A stretch of 64,000 nt of DNA from Desulfobulbaceae bacterium DB1 (GTDB lineage Bacteria > Desulfobacterota > Desulfobulbia > Desulfobulbales > SURF-16): contig MQUF01000001.1 in assembly GCA_001914235.1 (NCBI GenBank), forward strand, positions 80,967 to 144,966. The letters are read 5' to 3'. The notes beneath the pieces are model-generated. The model was not told the DNA's origin, ran no database searches, and saw only the letters and a list, made by a program, of their open reading frames with translations. This document shows positions 44,707 through 53,446 of this stretch, piece by piece; the stretch's first letter is position 1; every line of letters begins with the position of its first letter. Position numbers and translations under genes: made by a program.

Positions 44707-47175
44707 ATGCTGAGTCGCTTTTTTAAAAAGGATAGCCAGGGCGCGAGCGGCAAGTCGGTTCAGGACAAGGCGCCCTCCGTCGATCTCACCCAGGTTCTGC
44801 CCGGTCAGGGCGATGCTGATGCCGCGGTTGGGCTGAACTGGCTGCCCGGAGAGGTTATCGACGACCGCTATCGGATCGATCGCATCTTCAGCGGCGCCAT
44901 GGGCAAGGTTTATATTGCCGAGCATCTGGGCTGGGGCATCTGGATGGCCATCAAGGCGCCCAGGCCGGAAGTATGGGCCGACCGGGAGGGATTGCAGCGC
45001 ATTCTCCGGGAGGCCAACGGCTGGGTCCGTTTGGGCCTGCATCCGAACATCGCCTGCTGTTATTATGTCCGCAGTTTTTCAGCTATTCCCCATATCTTTA
45101 TTGAATATGTGTCCGGCGGCACCCTGGATGAATGGATCAACCGCGGGCGGTGCCGGGATATGCGGACCGCTCTTTCCATTGCCGTGCAGTTCTGCAACGG
45201 CATGGAATATACGCACACCAAGGGTTTTATTCATCGCGACATCAAGCCGCAGAATATCCTGCTTTCCAAGGACGGCCTGGTCAAAATTACCGATTTCGGC
45301 ATCCTCCGCGCCATCAAGGGTACGGAAAAGGAAGCCGAAGGAACGACCTTGCCCGGCGTCCAATCCGCGGATGCCACGGTCGGCTTCCGCGGCACCCCGA
45401 ATTATGCATCGCCCGAACAGTTGCGCAACGCCCATCGGGTGGACAGGCGGACCGACATCTTTTCCTTCGGCCTCTGCCTGTGGATGATGTTCTGCGGCAA
45501 AAGACCCTATAAGCATAATGCCCAGGGGAATTGCCCGGAGCCCGAGGCCGCCGATCCGGCGATCAAACTGCCGGAAAGCCTGAAGACAATCCTGAAAAAA
45601 AGCGTTGCTTATCAACCGGATGATCGCTACCCGCATTTTGGCGAGCTCAAGGAAGCGCTGAACCAGGTTTATCTGGAGCTTTTTCAGGTTTCCTGCCCCT
45701 ATGCCATCATGGAAAAAATCGACATGCGGGCGGAAAACTGGAACAATCGCGCGGTTTCACTGGCTGAACTCGGAAAGTACCGGCAGGCGGAAAATTATCT
45801 GTCCCGTACCCTGGAGATAAACGACACCCTGCCGGAAGCCCTTTATAATTTCTTGATGTTGCGCTGGTGCAAAAGCAATGAAAGTCCGGATCGCTTGCTG
45901 CGGCGAGTGGAGGCCTGCAAAAAACGGTTTCCCTCGCTTGATTTGTTCGACAAGCTGGAAAAGGAAATCGGGGAATGTGTCGAGCGCGGCGAGGAGATGC
46001 TGAAAACCGCCAGAAAACGGGAGCCGGAGCTGCGCCTGTGTTTTCCCAAGGCGCCGATGGAGATTTTCCGCGAGGCCCAGCTGCGCCGTTCGGTGCACCA
46101 TAATATTCTCACCCTGTTGCAGAGCCGGCGCTTGACCCAGTGCTATGACACCCTGATGGTCAGCTGGGGAAACGAGCGCTTCAAAAAAGACAAATTTTAT
46201 TACAAGATTTACGAACAGCTGCTGCCGGAAGGCAAAAAAAGCGTCCTGTCCGCCGTCCAGCGGGTTATCACCCATGAGGCGGAAGCGGATGAAGGACCGG
46301 CATGGTTCATGGCCTCCGTCCCGGAACGGCGGCTGGTTTTTTCCGCTTCCTCCGGCAAAAAGGTGTATGTGCGCAGCGTCGGTGAAAGAAAGATGGCAGT
46401 CCCTTTTGCCCAAACCAGGGCGCAGGTTACCGCCGTTGCGGCAAATTCATCCACGCTTGCCATTGGGCAGCAAGACGGGGAGGTGGTTCTCCGCTTTTTC
46501 AGAAGCGGCGAGCAGAAAAGCGTGGCCTGCGGCAAAGGACCGGTGACAGCCCTGACCTTCCTGCCGGACGGCAAACAGTTGCTGGTCGGTCTCGGCAGCG
46601 GCGGCATTGTTCTGCTTTCTTCCGCCGGCGGCAAAATAAAGCAAATCACCGAGGCGGGCAGCGGTGTTCGCTGTCTCGTCTGCATTGAGGACGCTCGGTT
46701 TGTCGCGGGCAACGAAGACGGTTCCCTCCGTTTTTATGACGGGCAAGGAGGCGACTGCCTGCGGGAAGTTGCCGCCCATGCCCTGCCGGTATCGTCCCTG
46801 TCGGTCAGCCGCGACGGAGCGAAAATCGCCAGCATCAGCGGCGACAGGGTGGTGCGGGTTTGGGACTGCAGGAGCGGCAGGTGTCTGCAGTCCATGGACA
46901 AGCATGAGGATACGATCACCTCCGTTCTTCTTCTTGCCGACGATCAGACACTGGTTACCGGCTACGAGGACGATATCATCAAGCTGTGGAACTGGCAAAG
47001 CGGCAAGTGTATCCATATCCTTGATGCCAGGGGCGACGGGGTATGCAGTCTGGCCGGCGGGCCGCGCGCCCATACCTTTCTGTGCGGCCGGCAGGATGGG
47101 GCAATTGTGCTGTGGACCCTTATTTATCAGCTTGAGTTTGATGACGGGGTGCCGTCGGCGTTGCGCAGCCGCTGA
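44707..47175 (+). CDS. Ser/Thr protein kinase with C-terminal WD40 repeats
   Basis: The 822-residue cytosolic protein has a Hanks-type kinase in residues about 55-335. The glycine loop region is RIFSGAMGKVYIAEH, the catalytic Lys is in MAIKAPRPEV, HRDIKPQNILL and ITDFGILRA are intact, and the activation segment ends in the APE-like GTPNYASPEQL. A TPR-like helical region follows (about 345-510). The last 270 residues form WD40 repeats (for example VRVWDCRSGRCLQSMDKHED and IKLWNWQSGKCIHILDARGD). No transmembrane helix is seen, unlike PknB. The ATG at 44707 is chosen over a TTG at 44647; neither has an ideal ribosome site. The phosphatase follows 84 bases later. Confidence 0.92.
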   Translation: MLSRFFKKDSQGASGKSVQDKAPSVDLTQVLPGQGDADAAVGLNWLPGEVIDDRYRIDRIFSGAMGKVYIAEHLGWGIWMAIKAPRPEVWADREGLQRILREANGWVRLGLHPNIACCYYVRSFSAIPHIFIEYVSGGTLDEWINRGRCRDMRTALSIAVQFCNGMEYTHTKGFIHRDIKPQNILLSKDGLVKITDFGILRAIKGTEKEAEGTTLPGVQSADATVGFRGTPNYASPEQLRNAHRVDRRTDIFSFGLCLWMMFCGKRPYKHNAQGNCPEPEAADPAIKLPESLKTILKKSVAYQPDDRYPHFGELKEALNQVYLELFQVSCPYAIMEKIDMRAENWNNRAVSLAELGKYRQAENYLSRTLEINDTLPEALYNFLMLRWCKSNESPDRLLRRVEACKKRFPSLDLFDKLEKEIGECVERGEEMLKTARKREPELRLCFPKAPMEIFREAQLRRSVHHNILTLLQSRRLTQCYDTLMVSWGNERFKKDKFYYKIYEQLLPEGKKSVLSAVQRVITHEAEADEGPAWFMASVPERRLVFSASSGKKVYVRSVGERKMAVPFAQTRAQVTAVAANSSTLAIGQQDGEVVLRFFRSGEQKSVACGKGPVTALTFLPDGKQLLVGLGSGGIVLLSSAGGKIKQITEAGSGVRCLVCIEDARFVAGNEDGSLRFYDGQGGDCLREVAAHALPVSSLSVSRDGAKIASISGDRVVRVWDCRSGRCLQSMDKHEDTITSVLLLADDQTLVTGYEDDIIKLWNWQSGKCIHILDARGDGVCSLAGGPRAHTFLCGRQDGAIVLWTLIYQLEFDDGVPSALRSR

Positions 47176-47259
47176 TGTTTGACGAACTGGAAAAAAGTCG
47201 ATCTGTTTTCCGCACAAGAAGATTTACAATGGTCCGGGATCTGGAATAATGGAGAAAGC

Positions 47260-48021
47260 ATGTTTGGTTTTTTGAGAAAATTTTTTCAAACCGCCCCAAA
47301 AGGTCTTGTCTGTTTCGGCAGAACGGATACCGGCATGGTCCGCAGGAACAATGAAGACAACTTTGCCATTCTGCTGGAAAGAAATATTTTCCTGGTGGCC
47401 GACGGCATGGGCGGCCACAGGGCGGGTGAAGTTGCCAGCAGAGTGGCGATCGAGTGTCTCGCCACCTTTTTTTCCGAGGAAAAGATCCGGCAGATTCGCG
47501 GCAATCCGGCGGCCATCCAGCACGGGCTGATTGCCGGCTTTCACCAGACCAATGACAGGGTGATGGAAATGGGGGCGGAAGATCCGGCATTGCAGGGCAT
47601 GGGATGCACCCTTGTTGCCTGCCTGGTGGACGGCGACAGCGCGTATTTTTGTCATGTCGGCGATGTGCGGGCCTATGTTGACGACGGCAACGGCCTGGTT
47701 CAGGTCACCACCGACCATTCGCTGGTGGCGGAGCAGACTGCGGGCCTGGCGCATGGCGCAGCGGGGTTGGCTCGCAATATCGTCACCCGCGGCATCGGCT
47801 TTGCCTTTCCCGAGGATCCTGAATTTCATCAGGTGCCGATCCGGACCGGCGACAGGATTCTCCTTTGTTCCGACGGACTGTGGAGCATGGTGGAGGATGA
47901 CGAAATAGAGCGGATACTCGAAGAGTCGGCGACCGCGGAGATCGCCTGCGACACGCTGGTCCGGTGCGCCAATGAAGCCGGCGGCAAGGATAATATCACC
48001 GCAGTGGTGATTGTCTGCTGA
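47260..48021 (+). CDS. PP2C-type Ser/Thr protein phosphatase
   Basis: The 253-residue PPM phosphatase has all metal-site motifs: TDTGMVRRNNEDNF, VADGMGGHRAGE, CHVGDVRAY, LLCSDGLWSMV and GGKDNITAVVIV. GGAGAAAGC before the ATG at 47260 decides this start over a frame from 47179. It should reverse the phosphorylation set by the upstream kinase. The next 180 bases, up to the IS256 copy, hold nothing recognisable. Confidence 0.93.
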   Translation: MFGFLRKFFQTAPKGLVCFGRTDTGMVRRNNEDNFAILLERNIFLVADGMGGHRAGEVASRVAIECLATFFSEEKIRQIRGNPAAIQHGLIAGFHQTNDRVMEMGAEDPALQGMGCTLVACLVDGDSAYFCHVGDVRAYVDDGNGLVQVTTDHSLVAEQTAGLAHGAAGLARNIVTRGIGFAFPEDPEFHQVPIRTGDRILLCSDGLWSMVEDDEIERILEESATAEIACDTLVRCANEAGGKDNITAVVIVC

Positions 48022-48200
48022 AAGTGTGGGGGAAAATACTTCGCTTCCTAATACGTTTTCGTTTGGTATTGTTCGTGGAAGATAATGAAAAATCTTGACA
48101 GAAGGAATCTGAATAAGAACCATTATTTCCTTTACCAAGGCAGGATACATCTCAAGTTCCCTATTTTCATTTTGATTGAGACCGCCGGTGGATATCTTTC

Positions 48201-49539
48201 GGGCCTGTAAAGAATTTTGTGTAAATGGTTTTCATTTTTAATTTTCAATATGCAGGCATTCTGTCGCCGAACAAGATTGAAAAGCGGTTCAAGGCAGCCT
48301 TCCAGTCTCTGATTGGCATAGTCCATTTTTTGGCGATATTGTTCAGCGCCATGTAAAGCAGTTTAAGCATCGACTCGTCATTGGGAAATGAACCCCGGTT
48401 CTTGGTAACTTTGCGCAGTGACATGTTCAACGACTCAATAGCATTGGTGGTATATATCACCTTGCGTATCTCGGGCGAATACGCAAAAAATGGGGTGATT
48501 CTTTCCCAATTTCTTCGCCAGGATTGGCCGATGGACGGATGCGTTTTGTCCCATTTTTCTTCAAAGGTCATCAGTTCCATTTCGGCCTGCTCGGCTGTTG
48601 GCGATTGGTAAATGGCCTTGAGATCCGCAGCCACCTCTTTGCGCTGTTTCCATGAGACATATTTCAGGGAATTGCGCACCATGTGGACGAGACAGAGCTG
48701 GACCTGGGTGAAGGGGAAAACCGTCTCAATGGCTTCAGGAAAACCCTTGAGGCCATCGACGCAGGCAATGAAAATATCCTGCACGCCACGGTTTCTTAGC
48801 TCAGTCACTACCTGCAACCAGAACTTGGCGCCCTCGTTTTCGGCAACCCACATTCCCAGGACATCCTTGACGCCGTCCATGGTGATGCCAATAGCCAGAT
48901 AGACCGCCTTGTTCTTAACATGCCCATTGTCGCGCACCTTAACCCGGATAGCGTCCATGTAAACAATGGGATAAATGGGGTCCAACGGGCGATTTTGCCA
49001 AACTTTAACCTCGTCAGCAACGGCATCGGTGACCGTTGAAATCAGGGTGGGAGAGACATCAACTCCGTAAATGTCTTCCAAGTGCCCCTGAATCTCCCTG
49101 GTAGTCATCCCTCGGGAGTAGAGAGAGATAATCTTGTCGTCAAAGCCGGGAAAGCGGGTTTGCCCTTTGGGAATGATGACCGGATCGAAACTGCTGTCGC
49201 GGTCGCGCGGGACCTCAATCGGCATTTTACCGAAGTCGCCCTTGATGGTCTTTGCAGAGTTACCATTTCGGGCATTACCGCCTTTGGTGACGATGGTTCC
49301 ATGTTTTTCGTGGCCCAGGTGGACGGTCATTTCCGCCTGTAACGCCCGCTCCAGTAAGGCCTTGGTGAGCTGCTTGAGCAGCCCGTTTTCACCGATCAGT
49401 TCTTCGGGCTTCTGGTAATTGTAGTCGGCAAGTAAACGATCCAAAATTTCTTTATCAATGGCCATATGAGCTCCTTTTTAAAGGGTAGTTTTTTGACTTA
49501 CTCAGTCATAGCCATTTACACAAACTATTTTACACCCTC
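48201..49539 (-). mobile_element. IS256-family insertion sequence, copy 2 (1339 bp, with target duplication)
   Basis: Same length and ends as copy 1 but in opposite orientation. An exact 8-bp target duplication TATCTTTC flanks it at 48193-48200 and 49540-49547, showing a simple and probably recent insertion. It lies between the PP2C gene and the intI remnant. Confidence 0.95.
48245..49465 (-). CDS. IS256 family transposase (copy 2)
   Basis: A 406-residue transposase with the same protein sequence as the copy at 27508-28728, with intact DDE residues and the same AGGAGCTC ribosome site. The identity of the two proteins implies recent duplication within this genome. Confidence 0.96.
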   Translation of the reverse strand: MAIDKEILDRLLADYNYQKPEELIGENGLLKQLTKALLERALQAEMTVHLGHEKHGTIVTKGGNARNGNSAKTIKGDFGKMPIEVPRDRDSSFDPVIIPKGQTRFPGFDDKIISLYSRGMTTREIQGHLEDIYGVDVSPTLISTVTDAVADEVKVWQNRPLDPIYPIVYMDAIRVKVRDNGHVKNKAVYLAIGITMDGVKDVLGMWVAENEGAKFWLQVVTELRNRGVQDIFIACVDGLKGFPEAIETVFPFTQVQLCLVHMVRNSLKYVSWKQRKEVAADLKAIYQSPTAEQAEMELMTFEEKWDKTHPSIGQSWRRNWERITPFFAYSPEIRKVIYTTNAIESLNMSLRKVTKNRGSFPNDESMLKLLYMALNNIAKKWTMPIRDWKAALNRFSILFGDRMPAY

Positions 49540-50068
49540 TATCTTTCATCTACCGGCCTGCTTATACCCTCTGGTCATCTGCCTGAATTTCAATTTCAAA
49601 TCCAACGATTTTTGTGATAAGTTTTTTGAAGATAGCTTCTGAGCTTCATAATTAATTGGGGCCATGGTGTCTAGGTATCCATGGCGGACATCACAGGATT
49701 GTCAGCAGACTCAGAAATCGAGCGGGCTCCTGGCCTCTTTGATCGTTTGGCTCTTCACGGTATGGGTATAGATCATGGTGGTCCGCACATCGCTGTGCCC
49801 CAGGAGCTCCTGAATTGTGCGAATGTCATAATTTGCCTGTAGGAGATGGCTGGCGAAACTATGCCGAAACGTATGCGCCGTAGCCCGCTTTGGGATTTTT
49901 GCCAGTCGCACAGCCCCTGTAATCGCCTTTTGCACATGGCTGTCGTGCAGATGATACCGCCTGAATTCTTTTGTCTCAGGAACCAAGGTTAATTCCTTGG
50001 CCGGGAAAAACCACTGCCACACCAACTCTTTGGCCGCATTCTTATATTTCTTTTCCAGTAATCCATAG

Positions 50069-51569
50069 CAGCCCGTTGAAAAAACTTAAATTTCGAAAAA
50101 CAGCGGCCGCAACCGACAGCCGTATGAAAAGTCCGTCATTTTCAAAAAAGACCTCTGCCTGATCAATATTTCGGGCAGTAGCAGGGCAAAAACAGTGGCA
50201 AAAATGGCAAAAATACCCAAAATAAGACGCCGCAGGACATCGGCCATCCCTTTCGGGGTGCCCTGTCCAAAGATTACCCGCATGAGAAGTCCCAAATTGT
50301 AGGCAGCGGCATGAATCAGGTAGCGTTTACTGACATTTTCCAGACCGCGAAGCGTCATCCGGGCAAGATTGCCACCTCGCTTGAGCATGGCAAAACTTCG
50401 TTCCACAATCTCGGAACGCCGACGGGACAACTGTTTTCCGTGGTCTCCCCGAGTGCGGCGGCGATTGCCGTGAAATTCCCGGCAGGCCTCTTTGTCGCCA
50501 TGCCAACTTCGTCTCTGTTCGCTCTGCCGCTCCGGAATGTAGGTGGTGATCCCTTTGTCGGCATTGAGTTTCCTGATCAACTCCGCCTTGTGGTATCCTT
50601 TGTCGGTAACCACGCACAGCAGTTCCGGCGCTTCGTCACCGAGAACGGCAAGGTTCTCCTCGACTTGTTCCAGCGTCTCCTCGATGCTTGCCGTATCGCC
50701 CTGATCAGCCGGATGCACCACGACGCCCAGCATGGCCCCGGTGGCAAGATCGACCGCATGTTCCGCCTTGTAGGCAAGATGGGTCGTGCCATTCTTCATC
50801 TTGGCGATACGGGCGTCGGGATCGGTTTCCGATTGCCACTCGCGATTGGAAAGTTTCTTGCCTGTGCGTTTCCTGTCGAAACGGGCAACGTCGGCGGCAT
50901 CACCTGGCTCTTGACCTGCCTCGCGCATCAACGTTTTGACATAGTCGGTGTAGGAGGAACCGGTATCTTTTCGCGCCAGACGCCGCAGAGAGGCATTGGC
51001 TTCAATGGTTGTCGAGTCGACACCAGTCGCGTATGCATCGATCAGCCCGTGTTGATGGACAATGCAGAGGATACGCTGGAAAACCTTGGTGTACAGCTCC
51101 AGCGGCAATCGTTGCCGCCAGATGGTGAAACTTGAATGATCCGGCGTTTTTTCGTGAATCTGATAGCCGAGGAACTCCCGCAACGACATCCTGTCACTGC
51201 AATGCCAGGCAATGCTGCGTTCGGACTGAAACCCTTCCAGGTAGCCGACAAAGAGCATGCGGAAGTAGACACCTGGAGGAATCGAGGGACGACCTGCTTC
51301 CGAGAAAAAGGGGGCACATTCCTGTTCCAGCCAGACGTCAAATCCATCGTCATCAAAAAGACGGTTGAGGCGGGTGTAAAAGGGATGGCCACCGCGTGGG
51401 GCCAGGTCGCTATGGGCGATCCAGAGCGGGAGCTGTTTATGTTTTTTGCGTTTACCGATGGCCATGAAGAAAAACCCCTGTTGTGTGATGAGTTGTCACG
51501 ACATTTTACCCGATCGGCCGATTCATTCAATCTCAATCAATGGCCACAACAGGGTTTTTCAACGGGCTG
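50069..51569 (-). mobile_element. IS1182-like insertion sequence (1501 bp) inside intI
   Basis: Ends carry the inverted repeat CAGCCCGTTGAAAAA (50069 onward, and its complement ending at 51569). A 4-bp target duplication ATAG is present at 50065-50068 and 51570-51573. One transposase gene fills most of the element. Family assignment (IS1182, within the IS4/IS5 superfamily) rests on the 4-bp duplication and the DUF772/DDE transposase type. Confidence 0.88.
50086..51465 (-). CDS. DDE transposase of the IS1182/IS5-like type
   Basis: The 459-residue protein has an N-terminal DUF772-type domain (RPSIPPGVYFRMLFVGYLEG), the first catalytic Asp in YATGVDSTTIEANAS, the second in VVTDKGYHKAELI, and the terminal E region RRSEIVERSFAMLKRGG. 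The frame is intact, so the element may still move. Confidence 0.92.
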   Translation of the reverse strand: MAIGKRKKHKQLPLWIAHSDLAPRGGHPFYTRLNRLFDDDGFDVWLEQECAPFFSEAGRPSIPPGVYFRMLFVGYLEGFQSERSIAWHCSDRMSLREFLGYQIHEKTPDHSSFTIWRQRLPLELYTKVFQRILCIVHQHGLIDAYATGVDSTTIEANASLRRLARKDTGSSYTDYVKTLMREAGQEPGDAADVARFDRKRTGKKLSNREWQSETDPDARIAKMKNGTTHLAYKAEHAVDLATGAMLGVVVHPADQGDTASIEETLEQVEENLAVLGDEAPELLCVVTDKGYHKAELIRKLNADKGITTYIPERQSEQRRSWHGDKEACREFHGNRRRTRGDHGKQLSRRRSEIVERSFAMLKRGGNLARMTLRGLENVSKRYLIHAAAYNLGLLMRVIFGQGTPKGMADVLRRLILGIFAIFATVFALLLPEILIRQRSFLKMTDFSYGCRLRPLFFEI

Positions 51570-52017
51570 ATAGAGGAACACCCCATTGTAGCCTGAATCC
51601 AAATCGTTTTGATGGAGAAAAACCACGGTTTCGAGCTGTTTTTTGAGTTCTGGAATAAGTGCTTCCGGCAAAGGGACTGTTCTGTCTTTTTGTCCCTTAC
51701 CGTCATGGATGGTAAGGACACCGAAGTCAAAATTGAAATTCTGTACTCGAAGGTTCATGCATTCCGAAAGTCGTAAGCCGCAACCGTAAAGCAGTTTGAT
51801 GACCAGAGCGTAAGGATGCTCGGCATTAGCGACGATTCTGTCAATTTCCTCCCGAGATAAGACAACGGGGATGTACGGTTTACGCTTGGCCCGGACGATG
51901 CCTTCAACTTTTGGAAACTCTTTTTCGAGGACATGCCGAAATAGAAATAAAAGGGTTCGGCTCTCAAGTCCCCAAATTGCCGGAATGTCCACCTTGTTAT
52001 TCACGCAACGTAAAAAA

Positions 52018-52144
52018 TGAGAGACAAACCGTTTTGAGAGGAATTGTTTTATACCTACAAGCCTTGTCTCTCAAATTATCAAAAAAATGATAGTCAACCC
52101 ATTTTGTTGTGAATTTTTTCGCGCCTACCCGCTTTGTCTCTCGG
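52018..52144. repeat. Repeated TTGTCTCTC motifs in the Fic cassette leader
   Basis: Two direct copies of a unit of about 19 bp, CCTACaaGCcTTGTCTCTC ending at 52073 and CCTACccGCtTTGTCTCTC ending at 52142, about 69 bases apart, each preceded by a GAATT-plus-T-run. A third copy of the core lies inverted at 52019-52028 (GAGAGACAA). They could be sites for a regulator or relics of older recombination sites. Confidence 0.6.
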
Positions 52145-52157
52145 AAAAACAAAAATA

Positions 52158-52210
52158 TTGACCCGTAACCCTGTTGTGATTAAAGTGTTTAAAAATATTA
52201 ACCACAACAG
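52158..52210 (+). promoter_or_regulatory. Fic promoter with overlapping palindromic operator
   Basis: TTGACC at 52158-52163, a 17-base spacer and TAAAGT at 52181-52186 form a promoter. A 13-bp inverted repeat (CTGTTGTGATTAA at 52171-52183 and TTAACCACAACAG at 52198-52210, one mismatch) covers its -10 and start region, the geometry of a repressor site. The winged-helix-like C-terminus of the Fic protein makes autorepression possible. Confidence 0.55.
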
Positions 52211-52227
52211 ACAAGAGAGGTAAAAAT

Positions 52228-53349
52228 ATGGATCTCAATTTTGAAAACGCTGTCAACTATCATTATGACAAATTTCCTCCGCAAAACTTGGATTATGGTC
52301 AATTCGTAGAGCCACTAATAAAAGCAACTGATGCTGTAGCTCGTTATGACCAAATGTTAAAAAATATGCATAATAGCGAAATATTGCTCGCTCCTTTGCG
52401 TAATCAAGAAGCTGTAATCTCCTCAAGAATGGAAGGCACAATAAGTACCATGGATGAAATTCTTAAATATGAGGCTGACTATGATACTGAAACCGGGAAT
52501 ACAGTAGGTGTAAGGTCAGAAGTTATCGAAACAATTCTCTATCAAAGAGCTTTGATAGCAACACAAAAAGCGATGGAGGATGGCTATCCATTGTCCCAAT
52601 CACTGGTAAAAGGTATTCATCAACGACTGTTATCGTTTGGGCGAGGCGCTACAAAATCTCCAGGTGAGTTAAAGAATGAACAAAATTATTTAGCAGATAA
52701 ATTAAAGAAAGAAATATTGTTTGTCCCGATTTCTCCAGAAAAACTACAGGAAGGATTAGATAAATTATTTCAATATATAGATCAAAGCACGCATCCATCG
52801 TTAATAAAAACTGGTATTACTCATATTGAATTCGAGGCACTACATCCGTTTAAAGATGGTAATGGGAGAATTGGTCGAATGCTGATCACCTTAATGCTCT
52901 GGGCTTCTGGAACAATATCTGCGCCTCATTTTTATATAAGTGGATACCTGGAAGACAATAAAGACATTTATATTGATACAATGAAAAGAGTGTCAGCGTA
53001 TGGCGAGTGGGAAAATTGGTGCTCTTTTTTTCTAAAAGCCGTTGAACAGCAGGCTATTAAGAATCTGGCCATTGCTGAAAATATACGATCTCTTTACGAA
53101 GAAATGAAAACTATTTTTTCAGATGCCCTTTCTTCCAAATGGAGTGTTAATGCATTGGATTTTGTGTTTACAAATCCAGTATTTAGAAACAACAAATTTA
53201 CAACGCATAGTGGCATCCCTGCCGCAAGTGCCGCAAGATTCACAAGAGTATTATTGGAGAAGAGTCTTTTAAGGACAATAGAAGAAGCCTCTGGAAGAAG
53301 ACCAGCTTTATATTCTTTTGAACCCCTAATGAAGCTGGTCAGAGTATAA
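52228..53349 (+). CDS. Fic family protein (autoinhibited AMP-transferase type), cassette-borne
   Basis: The 373-residue protein has a complete Fic motif HPFKDGNGRIGR near residue 209, so AMP transfer from ATP to a target hydroxyl is expected. The N-terminal region carries the inhibitory helix motif SSRMEGT near residue 69 ([S/T]xxxE[G/N]), whose Glu blocks ATP, placing it in the self-inhibited class. The C-terminal 100 residues look like a winged helix (HSGIPAASAARFTRVLLEKS). GAGAGG precedes the ATG. Codon use is AT-rich, unlike the neighbours, in keeping with acquisition as a gene cassette. The target is unknown. Confidence 0.92.
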   Translation: MDLNFENAVNYHYDKFPPQNLDYGQFVEPLIKATDAVARYDQMLKNMHNSEILLAPLRNQEAVISSRMEGTISTMDEILKYEADYDTETGNTVGVRSEVIETILYQRALIATQKAMEDGYPLSQSLVKGIHQRLLSFGRGATKSPGELKNEQNYLADKLKKEILFVPISPEKLQEGLDKLFQYIDQSTHPSLIKTGITHIEFEALHPFKDGNGRIGRMLITLMLWASGTISAPHFYISGYLEDNKDIYIDTMKRVSAYGEWENWCSFFLKAVEQQAIKNLAIAENIRSLYEEMKTIFSDALSSKWSVNALDFVFTNPVFRNNKFTTHSGIPAASAARFTRVLLEKSLLRTIEEASGRRPALYSFEPLMKLVRV

Positions 53350-53357
53350 ATAAAACT

Positions 53358-53446
53358 GCCGAACAAAAGGGTCAACGCAGACGGCGGGGAGCAGCGTTCT
53401 TCGGGCGTAGTTCAGTGGCCGCCGCTGGTTACCCTTGGCGTTGGGC
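53358..53446 (+). other. attC recombination site of cassette 1
   Basis: An 89-base imperfect palindrome: R'' GCCGAAC at 53358-53364, L'' around AGGGTCAACG with the expected unpaired base, stem CGGCGG paired with CCGCCG, L' around ACCCTTGGC and R' GTTGGGC at 53440-53446. Left and right arms match over about 28 positions with a few bulges. This is the layout of integron attC sites, recombined as a folded bottom strand. Confidence 0.85.

Larger units (their letters stand above)
49711..51955 (-). pseudogene. intI: Integron integrase IntI, 5'-truncated and split by an IS1182-like element
   Basis: Two pieces belong to one gene. 51570-51955 codes LLFLFRHVLEKEFPKVEGIV up to GYNGVFLY, including the first catalytic Arg (GCGLRLSECMNL). 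49711-50068 codes [20 protein letters not shown], the extra IntI-specific helix region, then [14 protein letters not shown] and [15 protein letters not shown] with the Tyr nucleophile. Removing the IS and one 4-bp duplication joins them in frame as [13 protein letters not shown]. About the first 85 residues (core-binding domain) are missing: IntI similarity ends at 51955, where cassette sequence begins. It is non-functional as it stands. The cassettes run divergently, as in normal integrons. Confidence 0.88.
51956..53440 (+). mobile_element. Integron gene cassette 1 (Fic cassette)
   Basis: Bounded by G^TT crossovers: it begins TTCGGC at 51956 and ends at the G of GTTGGGC at 53440. Joined as a circle, the cassette would give GTTCGGC, the exact complement of its own R'' box GCCGAAC at 53358-53364, which confirms the left boundary independently. 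The cassette is AT-rich compared with its surroundings and carries an unusually long leader (270 bases) with its own promoter. Confidence 0.75.

Noticed and set aside
27434..49539. Inversion between the two IS256 copies as the reason copy 1 lacks a target duplication
   Set aside because: An inversion would leave both copies with mismatched flanks, but copy 2 has a perfect TATCTTTC pair.
52018..52144. CRISPR array from the repeated TTGTCTCTC motifs
   Set aside because: Only two direct copies, with differing bases and a 69-base spacing, and no cas genes.
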